Below are positions 49,386 through 58,301 of a stretch of 64,000 nucleotides of DNA, one piece after another; position 1 is the stretch's first letter, and each line of letters opens with the position of its first letter. The stretch covers positions 62,001-126,000 of the forward strand of contig NZ_JBAHUQ010000001.1 in assembly GCF_036689865.1 (NCBI RefSeq), given 5' to 3'. The notes beneath the pieces were generated by a model that saw nothing but the letters and a program-made list of their open reading frames with translations, had not been told where the DNA came from and made no database searches. The translations under genes and the position numbers were made by a program. Source of the stretch: Magnetococcus sp. PR-3 (GTDB lineage: Bacteria; Pseudomonadota; Magnetococcia; Magnetococcales; Magnetococcaceae).

Positions 49386-49795
49386 AGGTTAAGCTGAGCC
49401 AAGACCGCAAAACCATCATTTTTAAAATCCCCATGCGCTTTCATCGTCAGGGCGGCAAACGCATGGTAATCCTGCCAGAGCATGAGCAAGCTCGCCAGGA
49501 GATGAGCAATCCCTCCGAGGACCCCATGGTCAACGCCCTGACAAAGGCCCAGAAATGGCAGAAGATGCTGGATAAGAACGAAACTATGACCATTGCCCAC
49601 CTTGCTGAACGTGAGGGCGTAGAACGCTCTATGATGGCACGGGTCCTACGCCTTACCATCCTGGCCCCAGATATTATCGAAGCGATCCTGGATGGGCGTG
49701 TACCAGAGACATTCAGCTTGGAGAGTCTGCGGGAAAGCATCCCACTACTCTGGTCAGAGCAGCGGGAGAAGTGGGGGTTCACAAGCCACCTTTGA
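49382..49795 (+). CDS. HTH protein paired with the recombinase
   Basis: 137 residues. N-terminal beta segment (LSQDRKTIIFKIPMRFHRQGGKRMVILPE) and a KorB/ParB-like helix-turn-helix (ALTKAQKWQKMLDKNETMTIAHLAEREGVERSMMARVLRLTILAPDIIEAILDGRVP). The companion is found at the 3' side of DUF2924-type recombinases. Overlaps the recombinase by 4 bp. May bind att or control excision. Last phage gene on this side. Confidence 0.78.
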   Translation: MKVKLSQDRKTIIFKIPMRFHRQGGKRMVILPEHEQARQEMSNPSEDPMVNALTKAQKWQKMLDKNETMTIAHLAEREGVERSMMARVLRLTILAPDIIEAILDGRVPETFSLESLRESIPLLWSEQREKWGFTSHL

Positions 49796-50152
49796 ATCCC
49801 ATTCCTACCCGCTTAACCCAATGTTACGCCCCCCTGGACGGAATCATTAAGCCCTATTGCCGTGAAGCAGTGTGATTTCTATTTCCACCACTCGTTGAAA
49901 AGCGTAATCTCCTCTTTTACAGTATGATGGGGGTTGGTTGCCTATATTTTGGAACCCCGCAAGGTTTGCTTAACGGATCATGACTGTGATTGCCACCTGC
50001 CGACAGCAAAAGCGGAACCTGCTGGAATTCGTTGAGTCGGCACTGCGAACGGTTACTGTAAAGTTTCTGAAAGCCGTTGCTATATCATCTGCTTTGTCTA
50101 GGTAGAGTTCAGTGGCCTTTGCCGCGAAAGAAAATCTCCAGGGAAACAAACC
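49796..50152. other. Gene-free right boundary region of the prophage
   Basis: 357 bp between the recombinase-associated HTH gene and the EAL gene. No ORF with support. attR should be here, since serine-recombinase att sites lie beside the integrase gene, but no obvious core repeat with the left end was found. No tRNA fragment seen. Confidence 0.45.
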
Positions 50153-52180
50153 ATGCCTAAGAACCGTTTAAATCTTACGCGAGATTTTTCAATTCGAACC
50201 ATTATAAGTGTCATCATCATATTGATATTGTTGGTAGTGTTTTACAGGCAGATCACGATGGACTCTCTGATCAGCCAAGAGACCCGAAACAATAGTGAGT
50301 TGACCAATAATCTCTCACAGGACTTATGGCCAGAATACGCTAAATTTCTGAGTTCGGCGTCGTCCATTCCCCGTAAAGATCTGTTGCTTCACCCCAACTT
50401 CAAAGATTTGAACCATTCCATTCAACAGCGCTTACGTGGTTTGCGTGTATTGAAGATTAAAATATACGATCTGCAAGGGGTTACTGTTTACTCCACGTTA
50501 CAAGAACAGATAGGGGACAATCGGTGGGATAATGCGGGGTTTCAATCCGCGTTATCCGGGGTCCCTCTGAGTGATGTTTCTTTCAAAAATGAAATGGATA
50601 CAATTGAAGGTACGGTGACTAATCGGCACTACGTATACACATACGCTCCCATTCAGAGAAGTCCTGAAGATCAGGTGGAGGGGGTTTTTGAGGTTTATTC
50701 CGATGTGACCCACCTACACAATGAAATCAATCGTACAGGGTATGTGATTACAGGAGGGGTTATCTTTTCGCTGGCGGCCTTTTATCTTTTTCTGCTTTTC
50801 TTGATCAAAAGAGCCGATCGGTTGATTCACCAGCACCAAGAGACCGAAAATCAACTTCAGGAAGAGCGTATGCTCTTTCAAGTCAGGCATGACAAATTGA
50901 CAGGCCTTTCTAACCGTTCGCATATGCTAGAGCTCGTAGAGCAGGCTTTGCACCGATCACGAAGAACAGATAAAGCCTTAGCGGTCTTGCAGATCAATCT
51001 CGCCCGTTTTCGTCCAATTAATGAAACCATGGGGCATGAAGTCGGTGATCAAATCATCAAAAAGTCCGCAGTGCGCATGGTTAAGAGCATGCGTAATGGT
51101 GACATACTGGGTCGGTTGGAAGGAGATCTTTTTCTGCAACTGATGGAAGGCATTACAGACTCCAAGGAGGTTGCGAATCGGGCAAATCGTCTATTGGAAG
51201 ATTTCCAGGAACCGCTCCTTATGAATGAAAAAGAGTTCGTGATGACGCCCAGCATCGGTATCGCCCTCTTTCCTTCCGATGCTCAAAAAGCTGAGACCCT
51301 GTTGGAGTCGTCTGGGGCAGCTGCTTTGAAAGCAACCAAGGAAGGACGCAACTGTTATGTATTTTATACAGATGCGCTCAATGCCAGTTCACGTGAGCGT
51401 ATAGAACTTGAAATGGGGTTGCGAAAAGCACTGCAGGCTAATGAGTTTGAACTGCATTATCAACCACGAATCAGCCCAATGAACAAGCGTGTCATTGGTT
51501 GCGAGGCTCTGATTCGTTGGCGTCGTGGAGAGCATGAGTTAATGTTTCCCGACCAGTTCGTGAAGCTGTTAGAGGAGTCAGATCTTATTATTCCTGTTGG
51601 TACTTGGGTGCTAGGTGAAGCATGTCGTCAATGTTACGCTTGGCATAAGATGGGTTTGAAGGGGTTAAGGGTCTCTGTTAATCTCTCTTTGCGCCAATTC
51701 AAATCAAATGATCTACCGGACGTGATCGAACAAACGCTACAGAAAACCGGTTTGGCTGCCCAATATCTTGAAGTTGAAGTGACGGAAAGCTTGATGGCAG
51801 AGGAGTTGGAACGAGTTATCGAACTGTTGCAGCGCATTAAACGGCTTGGCGTGATGATCTCTCTTGATGATTTTGGTACGGGCTACTCCTCCCTAAGTCA
51901 TCTGATGAACTTCCCTGTAGACCATCTGAAGATTGATCGGGCATTTGTTCAGGATGTCACGCATAACTCCCAACACGCGGCATTGACCAGTGCCATTATA
52001 GCAATGGCGAGAAGTCTAAATATGGGGGTCGTTGTTGAGGGAGTTGAAGACTCGGAGCAGCAAAAGTTCCTGGAGCAGTATGCCTGTGAAGAGCAACAAG
52101 GCTATTTCTACGCAAAACCCCTTCCTGCCAAAGATTTCCCAACAGCAGTAGAGGATATTAAACGACGGCTCAGGAGTTGA
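50153..52180 (+). CDS. Membrane c-di-GMP phosphodiesterase, degenerate GGDEF + EAL
   Basis: 675 residues. Two membrane segments (about 18-33 and 198-217) enclose a periplasmic sensor domain. The GGDEF domain (about 245-405) has LEGDLF instead of GG[D/E]EF, so it is likely inactive as a cyclase and may sense GTP. The EAL domain (about 425-665) keeps catalytic residues: EALIRW, NLSLRQF, EVTES, DDFGTGYSS, DHLKIDR, EGVED, QGYFYAKP. Hydrolyses c-di-GMP to pGpG. Lies just outside the prophage; host gene or late acquisition. Confidence 0.88.
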   Translation: MPKNRLNLTRDFSIRTIISVIIILILLVVFYRQITMDSLISQETRNNSELTNNLSQDLWPEYAKFLSSASSIPRKDLLLHPNFKDLNHSIQQRLRGLRVLKIKIYDLQGVTVYSTLQEQIGDNRWDNAGFQSALSGVPLSDVSFKNEMDTIEGTVTNRHYVYTYAPIQRSPEDQVEGVFEVYSDVTHLHNEINRTGYVITGGVIFSLAAFYLFLLFLIKRADRLIHQHQETENQLQEERMLFQVRHDKLTGLSNRSHMLELVEQALHRSRRTDKALAVLQINLARFRPINETMGHEVGDQIIKKSAVRMVKSMRNGDILGRLEGDLFLQLMEGITDSKEVANRANRLLEDFQEPLLMNEKEFVMTPSIGIALFPSDAQKAETLLESSGAAALKATKEGRNCYVFYTDALNASSRERIELEMGLRKALQANEFELHYQPRISPMNKRVIGCEALIRWRRGEHELMFPDQFVKLLEESDLIIPVGTWVLGEACRQCYAWHKMGLKGLRVSVNLSLRQFKSNDLPDVIEQTLQKTGLAAQYLEVEVTESLMAEELERVIELLQRIKRLGVMISLDDFGTGYSSLSHLMNFPVDHLKIDRAFVQDVTHNSQHAALTSAIIAMARSLNMGVVVEGVEDSEQQKFLEQYACEEQQGYFYAKPLPAKDFPTAVEDIKRRLRS

Positions 52181-52189
52181 TCTCGACAC

Positions 52190-52319
52190 CTGTAGCTCCA
52201 AAAGAATGTCTTCCACATTGAAATTACAGCTATTTTCTTCTCACTGTGTGATGCAGCTTGGACGGAAAATTGAGCTCTTTGACAATTGAGATAACCACCG
52301 TCAGACACAAAACTCCCCA
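52190..52319 (+). repeat. Diverged dispersed repeat, right copy
   Basis: Aligns with 7214-7335 in the same orientation (blocks CTGTAG-TCC, TTGAAAT-ACAG, CACTGT-TGA-GC, GAGCTCTTTGACAATT, CTCCCCA), starting 9 bp after the EAL stop codon. GAGCTCTTTGACAATTGA strongly resembles boxA of rRNA leaders. The end overlaps a hairpin AACTCCCCA/TGGGGAGTT (52311-52319 and 52335-52343). Confidence 0.6.
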
Positions 52320-52435
52320 TTAATTCAAGACCATTGGGGAGTTGGTGGACCATTTCATTACCTCAGAAGACAAGTTGGTAATTTCCTCAGTTTTCAACTG
52401 TGGGTAATATCAGCCCCCTGCAAAGGGGTGGTCCA

Positions 52436-53485
52436 TCAAAGGTTTAAGTAACTCTCTGGCGTATTGGCCAGGGCTGTGGCCGGAAGCTCTTTAACCACCT
52501 TGTAGTTTTTATGGTCTTGGAACTCAGCAAGGTTAATCAACTGTTCTGAAGCACGGGGTGCCTGACCGCGATCACTGACAACGCGTATTACGGGAAAAAG
52601 TAGGGCATCTCGATTAGTCAACGCCACAACTGCTACGGCACCGCTGGCCAACTGTAGTACGGTACCAACCGGGTAGACCCCAATGCAGCGTATAAATTCC
52701 TCTACAATGCCTCGATCATACTTCTTTTCACTAAGTGCCAATAGGTGTCTTAAGCCTGCTTTAGGATCCCGAAGGGTCTCTTTTTGATGGGTTGCATTGT
52801 AGTGGTCAAAAGCATCCACAATGGCAGAGGCGCGTCCTTCCCAACTTAGTTGGTTGGCCTTAATGCCTTTAGGATAACCGCTGCCATCAAGGTGCTCATG
52901 ATGTTGGGCAACCACATCGGCCAGTTCAGGCTTTAACTGGCCATGACGCTGCATAATGGTTACCGATAGCTCAACATGGGAGCGGCGAATAAGGGCATCG
53001 CGTTTTGAGCTGGGTTGCCCAAGGCGGGCGATCTCTTCGGGAAGTTTGGCAAAACCGATATCGTGTAACATACCGATGGCACCAATGTCCTGAATCTCCT
53101 GTTCGCTCTTGCCTTGCCGTTTGTAAAGTGCCATCAGGTAGACTGCTACATTGATGGAGTGGCTGAAAATGCGGTCATGTTTGCGGGTTAGGGTGGCAAG
53201 GCTTAAAAGGCTAAACTCATCTTCAACAATAGAGCTTACCATGCCTTTAACAGCAGAGCGCATACTGAGGATATCCACCCCATCCCCTTGACGAATACGT
53301 TGAATCGCTTTGGAAACGGTGCTTTTTGCTTGTCCGACCAATGCCACAGCTTCACGCATGTGGTTCCAACGCTTGGTCATATTTGGTGTCGGAAGTTTGG
53401 CCGCCAAAGCCTCTTCATCTGCCTCATGCCCCAGGGCATTGATCTGTTCTAGAAGTAACGCCTCAGCGGATTTTTGCTGTGCCAA
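52436..53485 (-). CDS. HD-GYP domain c-di-GMP phosphodiesterase
   Basis: 349 residues. HD motif GMLHDIGFAKLPEE, then HHEHLDGSGYPKG (the GYP motif) and IVDAFDHYNA. N-terminal DUF3391-like segment with RHDRIFSHSINVAVYLMALYKR leading to HD. The C-terminal part (ASGAVAVVALTNRDALLFPVIRVVSDRG) is the usual HD-GYP tail. Start is uncertain: the in-frame TTG at 53485 has a G-rich site before it and no in-frame ATG is close. Hydrolyses c-di-GMP to GMP; second c-di-GMP enzyme in a row. Confidence 0.88.
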   Translation of the reverse strand: MAQQKSAEALLLEQINALGHEADEEALAAKLPTPNMTKRWNHMREAVALVGQAKSTVSKAIQRIRQGDGVDILSMRSAVKGMVSSIVEDEFSLLSLATLTRKHDRIFSHSINVAVYLMALYKRQGKSEQEIQDIGAIGMLHDIGFAKLPEEIARLGQPSSKRDALIRRSHVELSVTIMQRHGQLKPELADVVAQHHEHLDGSGYPKGIKANQLSWEGRASAIVDAFDHYNATHQKETLRDPKAGLRHLLALSEKKYDRGIVEEFIRCIGVYPVGTVLQLASGAVAVVALTNRDALLFPVIRVVSDRGQAPRASEQLINLAEFQDHKNYKVVKELPATALANTPESYLNL

Positions 53486-53658
53486 AACGGCCCCCCATTC
53501 ATTTCGGTGTAACCCATGTAACAGATTGATTATTTACTGATTAATAAACTAAATTAGTCTGTGCCAAACTTCTGGTCAACTGCAAAGTTGTGTTGTTTTT
53601 ATTATACAAGAAGAAGGAGGATAATAAAGTCTGCGCCAGTCATACGATTTGGCGTCCG

Positions 53659-54087
53659 TCAAACACGCTCCCAGTCACGAATTTCGCCATCAATAAGCTC
53701 AAACATGGGATGCAACTCTGGCATGGGGACCTCCTTGATGGCTTCGTAATGATCTGGTGTACGTGTTTGTGTTTTGCGCAGGAAGTGCTGCCACTCGTAG
53801 AGTACTTGTCCTTCTGTTTCCTGGATCATGCCGCCCCAACTCTCCTGCACAATACGACCAGCATCAAAGTTGTAACCTCGGTTGACGGCTTCCTGCTGAA
53901 CAATACGCAGATAATCAGCCACTGCACCCACAGGGTCTGATAGCTCTTTGAACCGCTGGAGTTGTGGATGGTTAGTATATCCCTTGGTTAGCCCTCGCAA
54001 GACTTTCTGAGCCAAGAGAGTTTCACGCCAAAGAGCAACCAGCCCCTTGGCATCCAAATATTTCGGGTGAATGGTCCAAATGCGCAT
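53659..54087 (-). CDS. Pyrimidine dimer DNA glycosylase/endonuclease V-like
   Basis: 142 residues. MRIWTIHPKYLDAKGLVALWRETLLAQKVL matches the Pyr_excise family (T4 DenV). In DenV Thr2 is the catalytic amine; here residue 2 is Arg, so lesion chemistry may rely on another residue, which is normal for the bacterial branch of the family. Cuts at UV photoproducts by glycosylase/AP lyase action. Single gene. Confidence 0.8.
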   Translation of the reverse strand: MRIWTIHPKYLDAKGLVALWRETLLAQKVLRGLTKGYTNHPQLQRFKELSDPVGAVADYLRIVQQEAVNRGYNFDAGRIVQESWGGMIQETEGQVLYEWQHFLRKTQTRTPDHYEAIKEVPMPELHPMFELIDGEIRDWERV

Positions 54088-54180
54088 GGAGAAACCCTCT
54101 TTCGAGAAAAATGGATGCTGCTTGATCTTACAGGTCTTTATGGCTACGCAACCTCAAAATAAGAAGTTACCGCTGATATG

Positions 54181-54213
54181 CTGAGAGGTCGGGGGCCTAC
54201 CCCGACCTCTCAG
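54181..54213 (+). terminator. Perfect 14-bp stem hairpin with T-run (rightward)
   Basis: CTGAGAGGTCGGGG (54181-54194), loop GCCTA, CCCCGACCTCTCAG (54200-54213), then ATCTTTTTC. Terminator-shaped on the rightward strand although no rightward gene precedes it. It uses the GAGGTCGG motif repeated around this locus. Confidence 0.65.
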
Positions 54214-54380
54214 ATCTTTTTCTGAAAGTTTCAGAACTCTCTGTTTTGGGAGGGTTTTCACGAGGTCGCCTTTCATTCCTACCAGCTTTTGGCTGTACAA
54301 AAGAAACTTCAAACCCTGAAATATCAGCATTTTCTGTAAAACTATGTTTCAGTGAGGAAATCAGAGAGAGGTCGGGGTGC

Positions 54381-54412
54381 GAGGTCGGGGTGGTCGCCGA
54401 CCTCACGTTTTT
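54381..54412 (+). terminator. Second GAGGTCGG hairpin with T-run
   Basis: GAGGTCGG (54381-54388), 8-nt loop, CCGACCTC (54397-54404), ACG and five T. Same arm sequence and same orientation as the hairpin at 54181. Another GAGGTCGG at 54368 and CCGACCTC at 54459 offer alternative pairings. The stretch 54088-54591 contains no gene I can support. Confidence 0.55.
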
Positions 54413-54535
54413 GAGAGAAACGGCAATTTGAGAGAGATTCGGCAGAAATTGAGAGGGGCCGACCTCGGGCCAGAGAGTGAGCTACCCAGCGGGGTATACC
54501 CCTAACCCTTGGAATCATTAGCAAATTACGGGCAC

Positions 54536-54563
54536 AAAAAAACCGGCTCAGAGGCCGGTTTTT
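54536..54563 (-). terminator. Terminator of the downstream tRNA-Ala copy
   Basis: AACCGGC (54541-54547), loop TCAGAG, GCCGGTT (54554-54560) flanked by runs of A (54536-54542) and T (54559-54563), so it works in both directions. Lies 29 bp after the 3' end of tRNA-Ala copy 1 on the minus strand. Confidence 0.8.
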
Positions 54564-54591
54564 CGTCGGAGAATCCTCTCCGCAGGTATCT

Positions 54592-54667
<76 letters not shown>

Positions 54668-54681
54668 TTACTCTAGGAAAC

Positions 54682-54712
54682 AAAAAGGCCGCTCAAGGGA
54701 GTGGCCTTTTTT
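54682..54712 (-). terminator. Terminator between the two tRNA-Ala genes
   Basis: AAAAAGGCC (54682-54690) and GGCCTTTTTT (54703-54712), loop of 12 nt with further partial pairing (GCTC/AGT). Follows tRNA-Ala copy 2 on the minus strand. It implies that copy 1 needs its own promoter or readthrough. Confidence 0.78.
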
Positions 54713-54749
54713 ATTGTCACGAACTGCTACGGGCTCGGTACTGATGATA

Positions 54750-54825
<76 letters not shown>

Positions 54826-54844
54826 ATATGCATCGAGAAATCGA

Positions 54845-54873
54845 ATATTAGACAGTTTCCCCCACAGGGTCAA
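54845..54873 (-). promoter_or_regulatory. Sigma-70 promoter for tRNA-Ala
   Basis: Minus strand -35 TTGACC (54873-54868), exact 17-bp spacer, -10 TAATAT (54850-54845), about 20 bp before the tRNA 5' end. Very close to consensus, as expected for a tRNA gene. Confidence 0.85.
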
Positions 54874-55156
54874 CCGTTTTTTTTGACGGAAAAATTATTT
54901 TTCCTGATACTTCACTGATCCAACTGAATTTAAAATACTTTAATGTATTCTAAAGCCCTTATACACCCCTATAATTGATCGACTGAAGGCCCTATTCCCT
55001 GATCATGAAGGGCTGACCTGACACACCACCAGCAAGAACCGTGTTAAGGCCCTGGATTTTTCCGGCAAACCTGTTAGCTTATCCTCTTTAGATTATTTGT
55101 ATTGTTAAGTGCTGCCATCCCTATAAAGTGTGGTCAGTAGCTATGGAGAATCGAGA

Positions 55157-56647
55157 TTGATTCAACCCTCGTTTGAAGATTTCCAGGCACTTACAGCCAA
55201 AGGAAACCTAATCCCCATTTATCGTGAAATTATGGCGGATCTGGATACCCCTGTAACGGCCTATATGAAAATTGCCGCCCAGAGCAAATACAGCTTTTTG
55301 CTGGAATCCGTCCAGGGTGGTGAAAAATGGGGGCGCTACTGCCTAATTGGCGTTCAACCTAAGGCACTGTTTGAGGCACGGGGTAAGCAGATTAAACTGC
55401 ACAATTTACGTACCGGTGAGATTACCGAAAGTCAAAGTGACAACCCAACCTTTGCTCTACGGGATCTAATGAACACCCATCAACCAGTACCGACCGATGA
55501 CCTGCCCTGTTTTGGGGGGGCTGTGGGTTATCTGGGTTATGACACGGTACGCTATTACGAGCAAATTCCCGATGAAAACCCAGACACATTGGGCACCCCC
55601 GACACCCTGTTTATGCTAACAGATCAACTGCTTGTTTTTGATAATCTTTACAACAACATCAAAGTGGTGGTTAATGTACACTTGACTGAAGGTGTCGATG
55701 CAAGGGCCAGCTATGATGCTGCTTGTAAACGGGTTGATGAGTTGGTTACCCTTCTTCGTGCACCCACACCACCCCAAGCAGAAACCAAAACTGAAAACCC
55801 CATCACCGAAGCTGATTTCACCTCGGAGATGACTCAAGAAGCCTTTGAAGAGGCGGTGCGTAAAGGTAAAGAGTATATCTTTGCTGGAGATATCATGCAG
55901 GTTGTGCTTTCCCAGCGCATGTCTGTCCCTTTTAAACAAGACCCTGTTGCGCTCTACCGTGCATTGCGCATGACCAACCCCTCCCCTTACCTGTTCTTAC
56001 TTAATATGGGTGAGTTCTCACTGGTTGGATCAAGCCCGGAAATTCTGGTTCGGCAAGAAAAAGGTATTGCGACTCTACGCCCCATTGCGGGCACCCGCCC
56101 CCGTGGCAAGGATGAGACAGAGGATCTGGCTCTGGAAGAGGAGCTATTGGCCGACCCCAAAGAGCGCGCTGAACATATTATGTTGGTGGATTTGGGACGT
56201 AACGATATTGGCCGCATTGCAGAAATAGGCACAGTCAAAGTTACAGAACAGTTTATTATTGAGCGCTACAGCCACGTCATGCACATCGTCTCCAACGTAG
56301 AAGGAGAGTTACGCAAAGAGCTTGACGCCTACGACGTTGTGGCCGCGACTTTTCCGGCAGGCACCCTAAGTGGCGCCCCCAAAATTCGCGCCATGGAGAT
56401 TATTGATGAGCTGGAAGTCTCCCGCCGCGGGCCCTACGGTGGTGCTGTTGGGTATTTTGGTTATACCGGCTACATGGATCTGGCTATTGCCATCCGTACC
56501 GCGGTCATCAAAGATGAACGCCTCTATATTCAAGCCGGTGCTGGTGTGGTTGCAGACTCTGTACCGACCAAAGAGTATGAAGAGACCATGAATAAGGGCC
56601 GTGCCATGTTCCGTGCGGTTGAAAAAGTCCAACGGGGTCTGGAGTAA
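55157..56647 (+). CDS. trpE: Anthranilate synthase component I
   Basis: 496 residues. Start taken as TTG 55157, because GGAGAA lies 8 nt before it and the protein then begins [16 protein letters not shown] as usual for the family; a GTG at 55130 would add nine residues. TrpE core: [20 protein letters not shown], the Trp-feedback LLESV element ([15 protein letters not shown]), chorismate-binding IAGTRPRG and [15 protein letters not shown]. Makes anthranilate from chorismate and ammonia supplied by TrpG. No leader peptide with Trp codons was found upstream, so no classic attenuation is evident. Confidence 0.93.
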   Translation: MIQPSFEDFQALTAKGNLIPIYREIMADLDTPVTAYMKIAAQSKYSFLLESVQGGEKWGRYCLIGVQPKALFEARGKQIKLHNLRTGEITESQSDNPTFALRDLMNTHQPVPTDDLPCFGGAVGYLGYDTVRYYEQIPDENPDTLGTPDTLFMLTDQLLVFDNLYNNIKVVVNVHLTEGVDARASYDAACKRVDELVTLLRAPTPPQAETKTENPITEADFTSEMTQEAFEEAVRKGKEYIFAGDIMQVVLSQRMSVPFKQDPVALYRALRMTNPSPYLFLLNMGEFSLVGSSPEILVRQEKGIATLRPIAGTRPRGKDETEDLALEEELLADPKERAEHIMLVDLGRNDIGRIAEIGTVKVTEQFIIERYSHVMHIVSNVEGELRKELDAYDVVAATFPAGTLSGAPKIRAMEIIDELEVSRRGPYGGAVGYFGYTGYMDLAIAIRTAVIKDERLYIQAGAGVVADSVPTKEYEETMNKGRAMFRAVEKVQRGLE

Positions 56648-56651
56648 TACC

Positions 56652-57215
56652 ATGCTGTTGATGATCGATAACTATGACTCCTTCACCTTTAATGTGGTGC
56701 AATATTTTGGCGAGCTGGGTGCCCAAGTTGAAGTACACCGTAATGACCAGATTACGGTTTCGGAGATCGAAAAACTAAACCCCTCTCGTATCTGTATTTC
56801 ACCTGGGCCTTGCACCCCGAGCCAAGCAGGGGTGAGCATAGAAACCATACTCCATTTTGCCGATCGATTACCCATTTTGGGCATCTGCCTGGGGCATCAA
56901 TCCATGGGGCAGGCTTTTGGTGGTAAGGTCATCCGCGCACCTTATGTCATGCATGGCAAAACATCAGACATCACCCATGATAATCAGGGAGTCTTTAGAG
57001 GATTGTCTAATCCACTAACCACCACCCGTTATCACTCCCTGATCGTAGAGCGGGCCTCCCTCCCCGACTGTTTAGAAATTAGCGCCGAAACAGAAGATGG
57101 GTTGATCATGGGGTTGAGACATAAAACCCTACCCCTGGAGGGGGTGCAGTTCCATCCAGAATCCATCTTGACCCATCAGGGACATGAGCTACTGAAAAAC
57201 TTCTTGGAGATGTAA
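56652..57215 (+). CDS. trpG: Anthranilate synthase component II (glutamine amidotransferase)
   Basis: 187 residues from ATG 56652, 4 bp after trpE; its ribosome site GGAG lies in the trpE end. Class I amidotransferase triad: nucleophile Cys in [16 protein letters not shown] (near residue 79), His and Glu in VQFHPESIL. Oxyanion [11 protein letters not shown] present. Supplies ammonia from glutamine to TrpE. Confidence 0.95.
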   Translation: MLLMIDNYDSFTFNVVQYFGELGAQVEVHRNDQITVSEIEKLNPSRICISPGPCTPSQAGVSIETILHFADRLPILGICLGHQSMGQAFGGKVIRAPYVMHGKTSDITHDNQGVFRGLSNPLTTTRYHSLIVERASLPDCLEISAETEDGLIMGLRHKTLPLEGVQFHPESILTHQGHELLKNFLEM

Positions 57216-57217
57216 GC

Positions 57218-58243
57218 ATGTCGATTCAACAGACGATAGCCCAGGTAGTAGATGGCAAAGACCTTTCTCAAGAAGAGGCCTATGAGGCGATGCGGGCCGT
57301 GATGTCAGGTGACTGCACAGATGCCCAAATTGGCGCCCTGCTCACCGCACTGCGTATGAAAGGGGAAACGGTTGAAGAGATCGCCGGTGCTGCTCAGGCT
57401 ATGCGAGAAAAAGCTCTGAAGGTCACCGCAGAGGGATCGGTTGTTGATACCTGCGGGACAGGTGGAGATGCTTCTGGAACCTTTAACATCTCCACAACGG
57501 TCGCCTTTGTCGTTGCTGCCAGCGGTGTTACCGTCGCCAAACACGGTAACCGCTCCATCACTTCCAAAAGTGGATCTGCTGATGTACTGAAGGCTCTTGG
57601 TGTTAATATTGAGGCCGACACATCGGTCGTAGAGACCTGTTTAGCCCGATGTGGCATCGGCTTTTTGTTTGCCGTTAAACATCACGGTGCGATGAAACAT
57701 GCCATTGGCCCTCGTAAAGAGTTGGCCATGCGTACCATTTTCAATCTTCTCGGTCCACTGACCAACCCCGCGGGTGCCCCCCATCAGTTAATCGGTGTAT
57801 TTGATGGCAAGTGGGCAGAACCCATGGCCCGTGTGCTCGGCCGTTTGGGTTCTAAACGCGCCATGGTTGCCCATGGTCATGATGGTTTAGATGAGATCAC
57901 CATCACCACCACCACCCAGATTGCAGAGCTGAAAGAGGATGGCTCGGTTGTCAACTACACATTGGATCCTCGCGATTATGGCCTCTCTTTGGCCAGTATG
58001 GATGAGCTTAAAGGGGGGGATGCCGATGAGAATGCTGCGATCACTCGTGGGGTTTTAAGTGGTGCAGAGCAAGGTGCTAAACGGGACATTGTGGTCTTAA
58101 ATGCTGCAGCGGCACTCTACATCTCAGGCATGGCACAAAATATTGAGTCCGGCAAAGAGATGGCCGAACAGGCCATTGATAGTGGCCGCGCGTTAAAGCG
58201 ACTGGAAATGTTGGCGGAGACCTCCAACGTCTTACCAGAATAA
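57218..58243 (+). CDS. trpD: Anthranilate phosphoribosyltransferase
   Basis: 341 residues, full length. PRPP site VDTCGTGGDASGTFNIS, VAKHGNRSITSKSGSADVLKALG, and anthranilate-binding ARCGIGFLFAVKHHGAMKH, GPRKELAMRTIFNLLGPLTNPA. Second step of tryptophan synthesis. Starts 2 bp after trpG. trpC does not follow; a terminator does. Confidence 0.96.
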   Translation: MSIQQTIAQVVDGKDLSQEEAYEAMRAVMSGDCTDAQIGALLTALRMKGETVEEIAGAAQAMREKALKVTAEGSVVDTCGTGGDASGTFNISTTVAFVVAASGVTVAKHGNRSITSKSGSADVLKALGVNIEADTSVVETCLARCGIGFLFAVKHHGAMKHAIGPRKELAMRTIFNLLGPLTNPAGAPHQLIGVFDGKWAEPMARVLGRLGSKRAMVAHGHDGLDEITITTTTQIAELKEDGSVVNYTLDPRDYGLSLASMDELKGGDADENAAITRGVLSGAEQGAKRDIVVLNAAAALYISGMAQNIESGKEMAEQAIDSGRALKRLEMLAETSNVLPE

Positions 58244-58266
58244 CACAGCACCCAATTACAGACCAT

Positions 58267-58301
58267 AAGGCCAGAGCCGCGCGCTAAACGGCTCTGGCCT
58301 T
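58267..58301 (+). terminator. Terminator of the trpEGD operon
   Basis: AAGGCCAGAGCCG (58267-58279) and CGGCTCTGGCCTT (58289-58301), 13-bp perfect stem with 9-nt loop and TTTGCTTG after it, 24 bp after the trpD stop. Confidence 0.85.

Larger units (their letters stand above)
7359..49795. mobile_element. Siphovirus-type prophage, about 42.4 kb, apparently complete
   Basis: Contiguous phage modules: tail tip J to small terminase (7.36-29.4 kb), lysis (30.7-32.1), replication/recombination (32.2-43.5), immunity-like operon (43.7-47.2) and serine-recombinase integration module (47.4-49.8). Head genes are lambda-type (GpA terminase, ClpP-like protease, decoration protein D, E-type capsid). No inactivating mutation was seen in the core genes. 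The exact ends are unknown: I found no convincing short att core shared by 7210-7358 and 49796-50152. The limits given are the outermost phage genes. Confidence 0.9.

Noticed and set aside
7210-50152. attL/attR core repeat of the prophage
   Set aside because: No shared exact sequence longer than expected by chance was found between the left (7210-7358) and right (49796-50152) borders by eye.
54874-55156. trp leader peptide/attenuator before trpE
   Set aside because: No short ORF with tandem Trp codons and no clear terminator/antiterminator pair could be seen.
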